A DNA stretch of 64,000 bases from Dasypus novemcinctus (taxonomy: Eukaryota > Chordata > Mammalia > Cingulata > Dasypodidae). The translations under genes and the position numbers were made by a program. Below are positions 1-55,959 of this stretch, piece by piece. The stretch is from assembly GCF_030445035.2 (NCBI RefSeq), contig NC_092216.1, forward strand, positions 11,905,405 through 11,969,404. The letters are read 5' to 3'. The number at the start of each line of letters is the position of its first letter. Within the stretch, counting starts at the first letter, position 1. The notes under the pieces are model-generated. The model was not told the DNA's origin, did no database searches, and worked only from the letters and a program-made list of their open reading frames with translations.

Positions 1-148
1 AGTGCTGCCTGAACCAGCATCTACACTTGGGCAGAGCACCTGAGGCAAGAAGACAGAGAGATAATGACTGCATTTCCCCAGGACCCACTCTCTTCTCCTC
101 AATCCAGTCTTTCAAAAGACCTATATTTTAAGATAAGCCATTACACTA

Positions 149-42720
<42,572 letters not shown>

Positions 42721-43945
42721 TATACAGGGTTCCTAGTTTTCAACGCTGCCTTTAATGACAGGAAGCCATCACTACACTTTTAGAACCCTTTGTACGTACT
42801 GCAACATAAATTGTTTCCATTCGTGTAATCTAGTTCACGCATACGGTACCTGCTTTGAGTTACTATCGTTGCACTTTTAGGAACTCGAGATTGGACTCTG
42901 CCATCCTTCCCATCCTACCGTCCACCGAAGTACGTTAAAAAATTCATAAAAACCGTTACCAAAAATTAAATAAATTACTTATATATGTTTGAGTAGGACA
43001 CCAAAGTGTGGACAGTAATTGAATTGGTAATTATAGTACCAATTCAATACAAGAAGCAATTCGCAACACTTTAATCATATAATAACAAAGAATTTATCGC
43101 CTTTTAAAATACTGGAAGCACGTGTTGAACAAACATGGATACTTATTAGCTACCAAATAAGAAGTACCAAAGGGGTCGAATAATAAGTGGGGTTCCATTC
43201 CTTAGAAGAATCTTGTACTATTGAGGAAGTTAGTAGAACTTGGTCTGATCCACAAAGAAATACTAGTTTGTAGGTGGGAAACAAGAAACCACACCTTGTC
43301 CCCTCATGTTGTTTTGATTCTTCTTTCCGTGGACAGTCTCCAAGGTTCAACTCTTCTTGCTATTTTCCAGAATATATTCTAACTGCTCGTGAGATTTTTA
43401 TTTTCAAAAAAGTTGTTTACACCACCCAACGTACAATTTTATTTGCAATGTTACACATAGAAATAAATGAAATTTAAGGGAAGTTGCCTTAAGTAGATTA
43501 TTTTACAATTAAATATCTACAACGAAAATGCATTTTACAGTGTCTTCTTATCTTTTTTAAAAACAATTTGTAAAATTCAGGAAATGTTTATTCCTTTAAA
43601 ATTCATTTTTCAAAACTTAAGTGTAGGACAGTAAGAGCAAGACCCCATTTTGGGAAGAATTGGATAGAAATCTTTGCTTTAAAGTTACGTGTATTTGAAT
43701 ATCCTGGTTTATTTTACACTGTGCTTGGATTTTCCTTTTTTTCCATAAACTTATTTACTTGGTCTAGGTTATAAATGTCATTAACTTTTTACGTTAGGTT
43801 ATATGTAATTTTTTTCTATATAATCTGTGTCATCTTTCTTAAATTTCCTTTCCAATTTAGGTTTTTCTCTATTGCATAAAATCAAACTTACCCTAGATTT
43901 GCCTGCATTATTAATCTTTCAAAAATCATATCTTTTCACAACTCG
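42721..43945. other. Upstream intergenic, mostly unique
   Basis: No gene or repeat family recognised. It contains a perfect 12-bp inverted repeat with a 7-nt loop at 43018-43048. Confidence 0.6.
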
Positions 43946-43999
43946 AATAGTTTTTATAAAGTTTTGTAATAGTTTTTATAAAATAGTTTTTATAAATTT
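43946..43999 (+). repeat. Short tandem repeat (AATAGTTTTTATAAA x 3, imperfect)
   Basis: Three copies of AATAGTTTTTATAA with spacers of variable length. Confidence 0.8.
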
Positions 44000-44059
44000 G
44001 AAATACAATTCACACAACAAAGTTCGACATTTTAGAGTACAAAATCAGTAATTTTGGTA

Positions 44060-44830
44060 GTCATAGAATTCTGCAACCAGCACCACTGTCTCAAGTTTCT
44101 AGAAAACATCCATATTCCAAATTGAAAAAAAAAAAACAGCAAAAGAAAGAAACAACAACAAAAAACTCATGAGCAGTCACTTCACAGCTCTTACAACCAT
44201 TCATTTTCGTTGTTATTTATGGATTTGCCTGTTCTGAATATTTCACAAAAATACAATCTGGCTTCCCTCATTTAACAAAATGCATACCTATGTTGTAGCA
44301 TAGACTTTGTATGATAGTAATATTCCATTGTATGGCTATATCCCCTTTTGTTTATTCATCTGTTGATGAACATTAGAGCGTGTGTCATTTGGCTATTGTT
44401 AATAATGCAGCTAGGAACATTTATATACAAATTCTTCCAGGACCTATGTTTCATTTCACTTCTTTAAGTAGAACTGTAATGTTTAACTATATGAGAATCT
44501 ATCAAACTGTTTTTGTGGAGTGGCTGTGCCACTTTGCATTCTAACCAACAATGTACCAACATTCCTGTTTCACCTTATCTTTGCCAACACTTGTTTTCAT
44601 GTGTCCTTTTTTAAAATTATAGCTATTTTATTGAGTATGAAATGGAATCTTATAGTCCTTTTGATTTCCATTTCCTGAATGATGAATGATATTAAACATC
44701 TTTTTACGATCATTATTCATTTAACTATTTTCTTTGAGACATTTCTATTCAAATTCTTTCCCCATTTTTAATTTCTTTGTTTGTCATTAAGAATTGAAAG
44801 TATTCTTTGTATACTCTAGATCCTAAACTA
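44060..44830 (-). mobile_element. L1 terminal fragment, minus orientation
   Basis: 'TATTCCATTGTATGGCTATA', 'TTTATTCATCTGTTGATGAA' and 'TGGCTATTGTTAATAATGCA' are the reverse complement of the mammalian L1 ORF2 terminal region. Confidence 0.75.
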
Positions 44831-46550
44831 CTTCCGTTCAATATAATATTGGAGGTTGTACCTGGAGGAGAAAGTGAAACTATCTTTTGGCAACAGTCTG
44901 ATCTTCCCTGTAGAGATACAAATATGCACATTCATATACTATGTGAATAAATGAGGTAAGAAGCTTGCATAATACAAGACTGAGATTTATATATTTTAAT
45001 ATTCTATATAATATTTTGGTATTTATATTGTATGTAAATTTACTTTGTACTTATAAATTTAATCATATTTAATTAATATATAGTTGAAGATTATTTGTAT
45101 TTCCATATACAAGCAATGAGAAATACAAAAAGGATGTTAGAAAAAGAATTCCATTTACATAGAATTAAAAGAATAAAATAATCAGGAATAAATTTAACAA
45201 AATAATTTTAAAACATGTACTAAAAGCTACAAACATTGCTAAAAGAAATGAAAGAAATCCTAAATAGTACAAAGATATGCTTTCTTCATTGAGTGGAACA
45301 CATTAATAGTGCTGAGAAGTCAATATTCCCCAACTTTACTACATGTTCAATGCATACCCTATCAATCTCAGCTGGCTTCTCCTCAGGTATAGACAAGCTA
45401 TTTCAAATATTCATATGGAAATGCATGATATGCACAATACTAAGAATAATCTTTCTCATTTTTCCTATTTTTTAAAGAGACATAAATAGTTTTCAGAACA
45501 AACATGCATAAAATACAGAGTTCCCATATATCCCTGTGAGGACCCAGTCTCCCTCCCCAAGTCTTCAGCGAATAGCAGCCTGTGTAACCTAGGCATAAGT
45601 TAAATGTTACTAACCCTCTCTAGAAGGACATGTTAAAAAGTACTGTAAACTTAACTCATTTTCTAAGTAATTAGTGAATGTGCTCATAAGATAAAAGAAT
45701 GGCTCTTTCAAGTATTGTCCTTATTTTGCCTGCCGTACACTTGTCTTGTTGTTGCCTATATTGTCATTGTGAGTTCATGTCTAGGGCAGTGCCTCTTTAT
45801 ACCTGTCCTAGCTGTCCTTGGCATAACCACCACTGTGGGAACTGAAGGTGGCAGTTTCCTAGACAGCATTTGAAACTTACAAGAGACAGCCCATCAGCTT
45901 CAGGAGGACATAGCCTCTGGAGGTACCTGCCTTTCTTATTCCCATTGTCCAATGCAATGTGGTTGGCCCACTTTTTGGGGCCACTTGTCCCTGTTTTCTT
46001 TAGGCTTTTAGTAGGACCATATACCTTCAAAATTCTAAGTTTATTTCTTCCAGAATCAATGCCTTCCAGGTCAATTTATTAGTCATGTAGGGATTTGATC
46101 CAGTTTCAAGGTTAACAACACTCCCCAGACGGGAGAGAATGTAATGTTATCATAAACAATAAACTTCCCAAAGCAGTAAGCGTTCTTCCTACGAAGATAG
46201 TGAAAACCTCACCAGACCCCCCATGTGTACATTTCATGTGACCCTAGCAGGAATTCTGTTATTGTAATTATGAAATGTCCTTGTTATATAGCACCCCTTA
46301 TATATTACCCCTCATTTTCTCATCTCTTTGTGGAGTGCTAACTTCATTTTCTGAATTGCTGCCTTCAGAGAGTCTCTCCTTTCTGTACATCCTGATTAAG
46401 CTTATGCTGACTACATGCCCTGTGTGTTCTTTGGTCTTGTGGCTGTGCAAACTCGTTCCCTTCAGGATTTGGATTGTAACAGCCTCCTATTATAAATACC
46501 TTTTGTTTGTATGGTACATCTTTTCCAATCAATGAAATAACATTTTTATA
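44831..46550. other. Unclassified intergenic sequence
   Basis: AT-rich, with a slightly GC-richer patch at 45720-46080 that has small open frames on both strands (77 codons minus, 70 codons plus). Neither shows a domain. Around 45100-45480 there is weak L1-like plus-strand sequence. No gene is supported. Confidence 0.4.
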
Positions 46551-46952
46551 ATTGTACTAGAAATATACCCCATGGTTTATATTAGGGTACTTCTTATTCC
46601 ATACTTCCATCCCAAGCCCTGTAACTTATATTCAAGTTTCTGATTCTAAATTTGTTTGTTCTAGTTACCTTATATAAGTGAGAAGATAAAATAGTTGCCC
46701 TTAAGCATCTGTTTTAATTCATTCAGCACGATAACTTCTAGATTCGTTCATGTGATCTCAGGCAAACACTACATTCCTTATATTGGCTGAATAATATTCC
46801 ATTGAATATATATGTGTATACACATATATATCACATTTTATTTTTCCATTCATTGGTTGATGGACACTTGGATTGCCTCTATCTTTTAGCAATTATGAAT
46901 AATGCCAATATGAACATTGCTGTGCAAATATTAGTTGAAAACCTGCTGTTTT

Positions 46953-47525
46953 ATTTTGTCATAGGCTGCCAATTGAAAATATCTGAAATGGATTGGTTAT
47001 TATAAGAGGAATTTATTAAGGTTAAATCTTAAAATTCTGAGGCTGGAAAAATGTCCAAATGAAAGCATCAAGAGAAGCTGTCTGACCAGCTTGCAGCTAT
47101 GGGCAATCAGATAAATGGAGGTGTCATCTAAAGATGCTTTCTTTAATGCTAAACTGTGGGTGATCAAGTGTATGGCTTATCTTGCCCCTCTCCTCATTGC
47201 TTCAGCTTCAGCTGCTCCACTGATTCCAATCTTTAAGCTCTCTTTTGGCATCTCAGAGGTTTTCCTGTCTTTCTGTGCCTATAAGTGATTTTGGAGTCCT
47301 CCCTTGCACGGCAGGGTAAAATGGTGACTTACTTTCTCTATGTGTCTCTTCACGTTTCTCTTATTTATGTAGGATTCCAGCAAAAAGGCTGAGACCCACC
47401 CTGGGTCAAGTCTTATTGAAGTATTCAAATCAAAGGCCACTAACTGAATTCAATCTAATCTAAAGGTTCCATACCCAGAAGAATGGATTAACTCCAAGAA
47501 CATCATCTTTTCTGGGATTTGTAAA
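46953..47525 (+). repeat. LTR-like interspersed repeat, copy 1
   Basis: About 570 bp starting near 'CATAGGCTGCCAATTG'. It shares blocks and order with 49955-50560: GCCAA...TTATTATAAGAGGAA, then a CTCTATGTGTCTCTT region, then GAATGGATTA. L1 sequence resumes on both sides, so it inserted into the L1. It resembles a MaLR/ERVL-type LTR in length and style, but I cannot name the family. Confidence 0.5.
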
Positions 47526-49954
47526 AAGCTTTCACTTTTTTTTTTTTTTGTATGTATCTAAACGTGGCATTGCCAGGCCATACAATAATCCTATATATAA
47601 TTTTATGAGAACCCACCAAACCATCTTCTACATTGGCTGCACCATTTTATATTACCACAAACAATGAATGAGTGTTCCTATTTCTCCACATCTTCTCTAG
47701 CAATTGTACTTTTCTGTTTTCATTTTTTAATAATCGCCATACTAGTGGATATGAAATGATATCTCGTTGTGGTTTCGATTTTTGCATTTCCCTAACTGCT
47801 GGTGATAGTAAACATCTCCATGTCCTTTTTGCCTATTTATATATCTTCTTTGGAGAAATGTCAAATCAAGTCTTTTGACCATGCTTTAACTGGATTATTT
47901 GTATTTATCTTCTTGAATTGTGGGATTTCTTTGTATATTCTTGATATTAAACCCTTAATGGAAATATGTTTGCCACATACTTTCTCCCTGTGTATATAGG
48001 TTGTTGTTTTACTTTCATGTTAAATTCTTATGATGCCCAAATGTTTTAAATTTTGATGATGTCACATTTCCCAATTTTTCCCTTTATTACTTATGATTAG
48101 GGAATAAGGCTAAGAAATCATTGCCTAACACAAGGTCCTGTGGGTGTGTCTTTATGTTTTCTTCTAGGTGTTTTATAGTTCTGATTCTTATATATATGTC
48201 TTTCATCTATTTTGAGTTGCTTTTTGTATGTGGTATGGGTTACTGTCCACTTTCTTTTGCATATGGATACCATGTTATTTGTTGAAAATATAATTATTTG
48301 CTAATTGGGTAGACTTACCACTTTTGTCTAAAATAAGTTATATGTGCTTTTAAAAAAAATCAGTTTACCATAAATGTCAGAGTTGATTTAGAAATTTTAA
48401 ATGCCCTTCCATGGTTCTGTATATCAATCTTGAGTCAGTGTTTTGGCTTTGCAAAAAGTTTTTAGATAGGAAAGTGAGAGTCCTCCAAAAATGTTGTTCC
48501 TTTTCAGTATGTTTTGACTTACTAAGGGCCACATAGTTCCCATATAAACTTTAAAATTGGGTTTTCCATTTCTGCAAAGAAGGCAGTTGGAATTTTGATT
48601 GGGTTTATACTGAATCTGAAAATTGCTTGGGTAGAATTGACCACATTTAGTCTTCCAAATAATGAACATGGTATGTTCTTCCATTTTATTTAAGGTTTCT
48701 TTTATTTTTTTTAGCCATATTTTATAGATTTTTGTATTGAAGTCCATTAAATCCTTGCTTAAATTTACTCCTTGACAGTTAATTATTTTAGTTGCTATTA
48801 TAAATGGAAATTTTCCTTATATTCTTCTTCAGTTTGTTCATTGTTAGTGTATAGAAACACTAATGATATTTGGTTGTTGATCTTGTTCCCTGCCACATTG
48901 CTGAATTTGTTTATTAGTTCTAGTAGATTTCTTGTGGATTTTTCACAATTTTCTGTGGAGAGGACCATGCCATTCTGCAAATATAGAAAGTTTTACTTCT
49001 TCATTTCCAATTTAAGTATATTTATTTTTTCTTTACTAATTGCTCTAGCTAAAAATTCCAGTACAATACTGAGAAACAGTGGTAACAGTGGGACATCCTG
49101 CCATGTTCCTCATGTTATAGGATAAGCTTTCAGTCTTCCACCATTAAATAGGATGTTAGCTGTTGTTCATTCATACATACTCTTAATCATGTAGAGAAAG
49201 TTTCCTTTATTCCTAAATATCTTAGTATTGCTACAAGAAGCAATCATGGATGTTATCAAATGCCTTTTTTTCATAAATTGAAATAATTATAATTCTTATA
49301 ATGTGGTGTATTACATCCTTTCATTTCCCTATGTTGAACCATCTTGGCATACCAGGGATAAATCCTACTTGAACATGGCATTTAGTTCTTTTAATATGTT
49401 ATTGGATTTAGTTTAGTAGTATTTTGTTGTGGACTTTTGCATCTATGTTCATAAGAGATATTGAGTCTGTAGTTTTCTTTCATTCTTGTCTCTTTACCTG
49501 GCTTTAGTATTAGGATGATATTATCCCCATAGAATGAATAGAGGGTATAGTCTCCTCTTCTACTTTTTTAAAGAGTTTGAGCAGAATTGGAGTTAATTTT
49601 TTCACTGATTACAAGTTTATTTCTGAGTTGCAGCAAAGATTATTTCCCCTTCCCCAAGTTTTTAGAATTTCCTGTGTTCCTGATTCAATCTTTGCTGCCA
49701 AAGCCAGACAGAAAGTGCAAGAACCTTTTCTCTTGTGTCTGAGTGGAAACCTTAGCAGCAGACATTAACTGCTTTAGGTCTCACAGAGATACATTTCTGG
49801 GAGATTTTTGATTACTGATTCAATCTCTTTACTACTTGGTTTGCTGAAATCTTCTTCCTTGTGAATAGGTAGTTTGCATGTCTCTGAATTTGTCCATTTC
49901 ATTTAGGTTATCTAATTTGTTGGTGTCCAATTGATTATACTATTCTCTTATACT

Positions 49955-50560
49955 CTTAGTTTGCCAAAGGCAAATAATATAAAAACCAGAAATGTATTGG
50001 CTTTTATAATGGGAATTTCAATAGGGGAAACGTTTTCAGTTCCAAGGCTGCCAACATCTCCAATCAAAGATATCATCAGAGATGATTTCTCACCAAAGCT
50101 CAGCTGCTAGCAGAACCAGAGTCCTGTAACATGGCAAGGCAAAATGTTGGGTCTGCTGGTCTTTCTGTACTTTCTCCTTGCCTCTTAGGGGCTTCTTTGT
50201 CTTTCCACAGCAGTAGGCAAACCTGGAGTCCTTACTATCACAAGGCAAGTCAAAATGGCAATGCTCCCTTTCTCTGTGTTTTCTTTCTCTGTGTATGCTT
50301 TCATTTATATAAGACTTCAGTAAGAGGGCAAACATCCAACCTAGGTCACACCTCACTGACTTATTCCAACCCAAATCTCTAAAACAATATAATTGAAAAT
50401 GCTCTAAACAAAGCATCCGTTAATTGAATCTAATGCAATCAAAGGGCACCTTGACTGAATCTAAGCAAAAGGCACCATACACAGTAGGCTTCCATGCATA
50501 GGAATGGATTAGATTTAGAATATAATTTTCTGAGGTCCATAAAAGACTTAAGCCAGGGTA
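49955..50560 (+). repeat. LTR-like interspersed repeat, copy 2
   Basis: About 600 bp starting 'AGTTTGCCAAAGGCAAATAA'; same family and orientation as 46953-47525, again inserted in L1 ORF2. It ends near 'GACTTAAGCCAGG'. Confidence 0.5.
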
Positions 50561-51589
50561 TATTCCTTTTTATGTCTGCAGAATTGGTAGTAATAACCAT
50601 TTTATTTTTAATTGTAGTTGTTTATATCCTTTATCTTTTTCAGTCCAGTTAAAGAATTAGCAATTTTACTGATCTTTTCAAAGAATCAATTTTGTTTTGT
50701 TGATTTTCCCTATTTTTTTAATTATTTCATTTTCTTCACCCTAATCTTTGCTCACTTGGGTTTAGTTTGCTATTTTCTAGATCCTACATTATTAAGGTTG
50801 GATCTTTGATTTGTGATTTTTTTAAATGTAAGCACATAGAACTGTAAAATTCCCTGTCAGCACTTACTTTGCTTCATCCCCAAAATTTCAGTATACTGTG
50901 TTTTCACCTTTTTTTTTAAATTTACACACAGTTTTGGATTTTCCATTTTTCCCTCTGATATTGATTTCTGACTCCATTCCATTTTGGCCAGAGGAGATAT
51001 ATTACACAATTTCAATATTTTTTAAATTCATTAAGATGTGTTTTGTTACCTAAAATAAGGTCTATCCTGAGAATGATCCATGTACGCTAGAGAAGAATGT
51101 GTACTTTGCTGCTGTTGGGTGAAGTATGTCTGCTAGGTATATTTGGTTTAGAATATCATTTGTCATTCTTTTCTGTAATGATCATCTGTACAGATCTTCT
51201 ATCCAGGATTGAAATCTCTGACTATTAATATAGAACAGTCCATACCTATATTCAGATCTGTCAGTATTTTTTTCAGTTTTATGTATTTTGGGATTCTGCT
51301 ATTAGGTAGAGATAATTTATAATTATTATGTGTCCTTTTTGAATTGACCACCATAGCAATTTATATGACTTTCTTCATCCATGATAGTGTTTTTTAACTT
51401 AAATCTATTTTACCTGTTATTAGTATAGTTACCCCAGCTTTCTAGGCCTCTTAGTTACTACCAACATGCTGTTTTTCCCCGTCCTTTCACAATTCAACCA
51501 CGTCTCTCTATATAATATTTTGTAAAAAGAATATGGTTCTGTCATGCTTTCTATCTGTTCTGACTTTTCCCTAGACAGTTTAATTCACC

Positions 51590-51820
51590 TTTCTCTCTCT
51601 GTCCATCTCCCTTCCCACCCCCTGCCTCCCTCTCTCTCTCCTCCTCTTTTACCCAGGGACAGGGATGGAACCTCTCACATATGAGGCTCAACCACTGAGC
51701 TGTATCAGTGTCCCTGCATTCATTTTTTGTTTTTGTTTTTGTTTTTTAAAGAGGCATCAGGAACTGAGCCCAGGACCTCCCATGTGGGAGGTGGGAGATC
51801 AATTACTTGATGTAGATTTA
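51590..51820 (-). mobile_element. Two adjacent tRNA-derived SINEs, minus orientation
   Basis: The right copy (about 51722-51820) has the DAS-type body (CCTCCCATGTGGGAGG core) with a T-rich left tail. The left copy (about 51590-51720) has a different tRNA-like body (GGATGGAACCTCTCACATAT) with a CT-rich tail. They appear head to tail. Confidence 0.7.
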
Positions 51821-52446
51821 AAACTTCTAGTAATGCAGGACTTTCTCTTGCCCTTTTGTGGTTTTTTCTTTGTAAGTCATACCAGTCTTGACCACCAATT
51901 CTTCTTGTAATACCTACTTTAATACTTACTTGATTTTTTTGGTATTGTGCCATGTTGAGTCCCTTTTCATTTCTTTTGGAATATATTTTTCATAAATGTT
52001 CATTGTGGTTACCATGGGGTAAAAATTTAGCATCCTAAATATATAGCAGTCATTTTATTTGATATCATCTTTTTAAAAAAATTGGCAAATATTTATTGAG
52101 AAATAAAAAAGTGCTGGGCCCTTAGGTGTTGAAATTAAGGGCAGAAAACTAAAAATATTCTCTGCCTTGGTAGAGATTACATTATAGTCTCAAATTAAAA
52201 CAAGCAAGTAATAAATTGCAATCAATATTACTAAGTATTGACATAAACCAGATGTATCAGACAAGGTAATTAATTCTAGTTACTGTGTCAAGCAACCATC
52301 ATATCTCAGTGTTTCAACACAATAAAAGTTTATCATTTGCATCTGAGACCAATGCAGGTCTTTCGCTCTGGGGCATATAAATTACAAAGTAAGGACCACT
52401 CACAGGGTGCTAAACTCCTGAGCTGTCTGCCCTGTCTATAGTTTCT

Positions 52447-52980
52447 GGATGCACTATTGCCAAAAGTTGGAAATCACTCAAACATCCATCAGCAGATGAA
52501 TGGATAAACAACCTGTGGTATATACATACAATGGAATACTACTCGGCTGTAAGAACAAATACACTACAAACACACGTGATAACATGGATGAATTTTGAGG
52601 ACCTTATGTTGAGTGAAGCAAGTCAGGAACTGAAGAACAAATATCACATGACATCACTGATAAGAATTAAGCTTATTGAGGAGACTCACAGACCGCGAGT
52701 CTGGAAGATAGGTATAGAGGAGACAGAAGGGAGAAGAAGGTTGTGAGCCAATGCCATAGTGGGCAAAATCTATGATCAGGTGGAAGGATGTAGTTTTGCA
52801 GTGGAGGGGCACAACAGTGATACAGTGATGGTACTGGGTTGGGCAGTGCTGGTGTGTGTGGGGGGGTAGTGTGGAGAGGTTCGGTTGGACTGTCCATGGA
52901 ACTTGGGAGAAGGATGGGGGAAAGAGCAGGGGAACTCTGGGCATTTGCAGGTACGTGGTTGAAACTACAATGTTAGGAAT
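52447..52980 (+). mobile_element. L1 ORF2 terminus, array unit 1
   Basis: L1 terminal sequence ('CAGCAGATGAATGGATAAAC', 'TACTACTCGGCTGTAAGAAC') followed by a GGTTGTGAGCCAATGCC-type segment that also follows the L1 pieces at 55760 and 59040. Confidence 0.75.
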
Positions 52981-52999
52981 GCTACTATTATTTTTTTTT

Positions 53000-54140
53000 T
53001 GGTTTACAGAAATTTATTAGACTCAGATGAGTTCACAGAAATTAATGTCAGACTGTTTACTCTTGCATTGTGAGTATCCATACAGAACTCTTCCAAATGG
53101 TAAGAGCTGCATGGTGGGCTATCATGAAAATCCTTGAAGGCTTCAGGCAAGTGAAGTCTACCTGTGTTCTCCACAAAGATTAATTCCTAATCCTTGTGCT
53201 TTCTCAACTGCCCTGTGCATTGCTGCCAAGCTTGCCTCTAGACCCAAGCAAGATGTAAGCATATAAACATGGATATAAAATGTGTACCATGGACCAAATA
53301 CACAGCTTACTAAGATGGGTCAGACTCAGATCCACCTGTTTGCTCATTCTTAGGCTTGAAAGGGGCTTGAATTATACCTCATCAGCTGCTCATCTATCTT
53401 TGGAATGTAACTGTCCAGAATATTACAGGAAAAGACACATTCCATTCTTGCCTGAAGGCACCTCTAAAGGAATGTTCATTTGGCAAATATCCCTTTGGGC
53501 AAAGAATGTGGTGGGAATGGAGGACAGGGCACACCTGGGGCAGCCTTCTAGGGGGTGTGTGAGTGTTCATCTTGTCACAGTGAGCAGTATCATTGGTTGG
53601 AGTCTCGCATAATGAGCAAAAAGATATTGGGCTCCCATCCTGGGGAGTCCTGCTATGTACTCAGATAGAGGGGTGGGAGTCTCTCGAGAGCATGGGCAGT
53701 GCCTAATAGGGGAGGACAGGCCAGTAAGTCAAGCCTGTAATGTAGTTGCAAGTAACTATGAATGTTATCCTTCAATGAATTATCTTGGTGGTTATTTTGG
53801 GTCCCAAGGGCCAGGGGACGGAGAATAGAATAGATGGAAAATGGGATATTTTTGAGATGATTGAATTGTTCTACATGATCTTGCAATTATGTATACAGAC
53901 CATATTAAACATTATCAATTTCTATAAAGGTGTATGATCCAAAATGTAAACTGTGATGTAAATCACTGACCATGGTTAGTAACAATGTTTCAGTATCTGT
54001 ATATCCATCATAAAAAATGTGCCATTCACATGAAAAATATTAATAGAGGAAAAGGGAAAAGGGAGAAGACATTGGGTATATGGGAAACACCTATATTCTG
54101 TACATGAACTTCTATTTAACCTTCTTTGAAGACAAAATCA
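53000..54140 (+). repeat. L1-associated 3' module, type A, copy 2
   Basis: Module A with 'GTGTGAGTGTTCATCTTGTC', 'GGGCTCCCATCCTGGGGAGT' and a terminal 'TGGGTATATGGGAAACACCT'. It follows an L1 ORF2 end in the same orientation. Confidence 0.7.
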
Positions 54141-54144
54141 CAAG

Positions 54145-54365
54145 ATAAACAATGGCCTGTATTGCAGCACCATTCAGGACAACTCCAATGTCCTAAAAAA
54201 TGCCCCTATACCACACTCATTCCTCCCTTCTCCCTCCCCTCAGAAACTCCAGTCACCATAGCCTCTACATCAATGATAAAAATTCTTCCATTAATAGAAT
54301 TTTTCTTCTGTTAATAGAATAACAATGTCTGTAGTAGAGTAACAGTAATTTTATCTAAGTCCACT
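54145..54365 (-). repeat. Inverted module B fragment
   Basis: On the minus strand it reads like the internal B block at about 58030-58220: an 'ATCATTGATGTAGAGGC' type stretch followed by 'GACATTGGAGTTGTCC' and a GCTGCAAT segment. It is the only inverted B piece I see and lies between module A and the next L1 ORF2 segment. Confidence 0.55.
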
Positions 54366-54369
54366 GTTT

Positions 54370-55780
54370 CATTCAAATTGATTTACAGATATAATGCAAT
54401 CCCAACAAGAATTACAACAGTATTTTTTACTGTATTGGAAAAACTAATTATGAATTTATTTGTAAACACATGTGCCCCAAATAGCCAAAAATGTATTGAA
54501 AAAGAAAAATGAAATTGGAGGAATCATGTTACTTGACTTTAAAACAAACTACAAAGCTGCAGTGGTCAAAACTGCATGGTATTGGCACAAGGATAGACAC
54601 ACTGATGATAGAATGGAATAGAGAATTCTGATATAGATTCTCACATATATAGAGTCAATGATATTTGACAAGGCCACCAAGCCCATTGAACTGGGAGAGA
54701 AGGCCCTCTTCAACAAATGATGCTGGGAGAAATGGATATCCGTATCCAAAATAAAGAAAGAAAATCACCATCTCATGCCCTATACAAAAATTAACACAAT
54801 ATAGACTAAATACATAAATATAAGAATAAAGCTCCTAAAGTTCCTAAAAGATATAGTAGGGAAACATCTATGAGATCTTGTAGTAGGAAATGGATTCACA
54901 AACTATGCCCAAAGCACAATAAATGAAAGATAAACTAGATAAATGGGACCTCCTAATAACTAAAAACTTTTGTGCTTCAAAGTAACTTGTCAAGAAAGTG
55001 AAAATGCAACCTATTTAGTGGGAAAAAATATTTGGTAACCATTCATCCTAAAAGGGTCTATAGCAATAAAAAAATATCCTACATTAAAAAAAAAGGAAAG
55101 GCAAAAACCCCACTGAAAAAATAGGCAAGAGATTTGAGGAGACACTTCTCCAAAGAAGAAATACAAATAATTAAAAAGCCTGAAAAGTACTCAACATCAC
55201 TGTCTATTTGGGAAATGTAATAAAAACTACAATAAGATAACATCTTTCACCTATTAAACTGGCAGGTATTAAAAAAACAAGGAACTGCAAGTTTTGGGGA
55301 AGATGTGGTGACAAGGGAACACTCATCTACTGCTGCTGGGAATGTAGAATGGTGCAGCCATTGTGGTGGACAGTTTGGCAGTTCCTCAGGTAGCAAACTA
55401 TAGAACTTCATATAATCCGGAAATCCCACTACTGGATATATATTCAGAAGAACCGAAAGGAGGAAAATGAACAGATATATGCACATCAGTGTTCATAACT
55501 GCATTACTTATTATTGTCAAAAATTGGATGCAACCCATGTGTCCATCAACAGATGAATGGATAAGCATATTGTGGTATATTCATACAATGAAATATTACT
55601 CATCTAAATGAAGGAATGCAGTATTAACACACAGGACAACGTGGATGAATCTTGAAGAATTTAGGTTAAGTGCAGTAAGCCAGGCATTGAAGGACAAATA
55701 TTACAGGTCCTCACTGATATGACTGTAGCAAATTGAGCAGATTCATAGTACTAGAGTCTGGAAGATAGGTTATCAGGAGA
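54370..55780 (+). mobile_element. L1 ORF2 3' region, array unit 2
   Basis: Late ORF2 sequence with 'CTGCAGTGGTCAAAACTGCA' and 'CATTGTGGTGGACAGTTTGG', through the terminal blocks, decayed by stops. It leads into modules A and B. Confidence 0.8.
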
Positions 55781-55959
55781 CAGAAAAGGAGTAGAGGATG
55801 GTGAGTCAATGCTCAGTATGGGCAAAATCCATGAAAAGGTGGAAGAGGGTGATGGGGCAGTGGGTTGGGGTAATAGTGGTGCAGTGATGTGATTGGGTTC
55901 AAAAGTGCTGGAATGTGAGCGGGAGTAGATTAGGTGGGTTGATTTGGATTATCCATGGA

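Larger units (their letters stand above)
46555..51590 (-). mobile_element. Long L1 ORF2 remnant, minus orientation, with two later insertions
   Basis: Read from right to left it runs from the endonuclease region (about 51150-51400), through reverse transcriptase (48800-49600; a 60-codon frame at 48798-48980 contains ELINKFSNVAGNKINNQISL), to the terminal region (46700-46950 and 47540-48100). Stops and frameshifts are frequent. Two LTR-like repeats split it at about 46953-47525 and 49955-50560. Confidence 0.8.

Noticed and set aside
45797..46082. Small overlapping frames on both strands in a GC-richer patch
   Set aside because: No recognisable protein family, and strands mirror each other.
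53280..53612. 110-codon plus-strand open frame
   Set aside because: It falls in module A, and other module A copies do not keep this frame.
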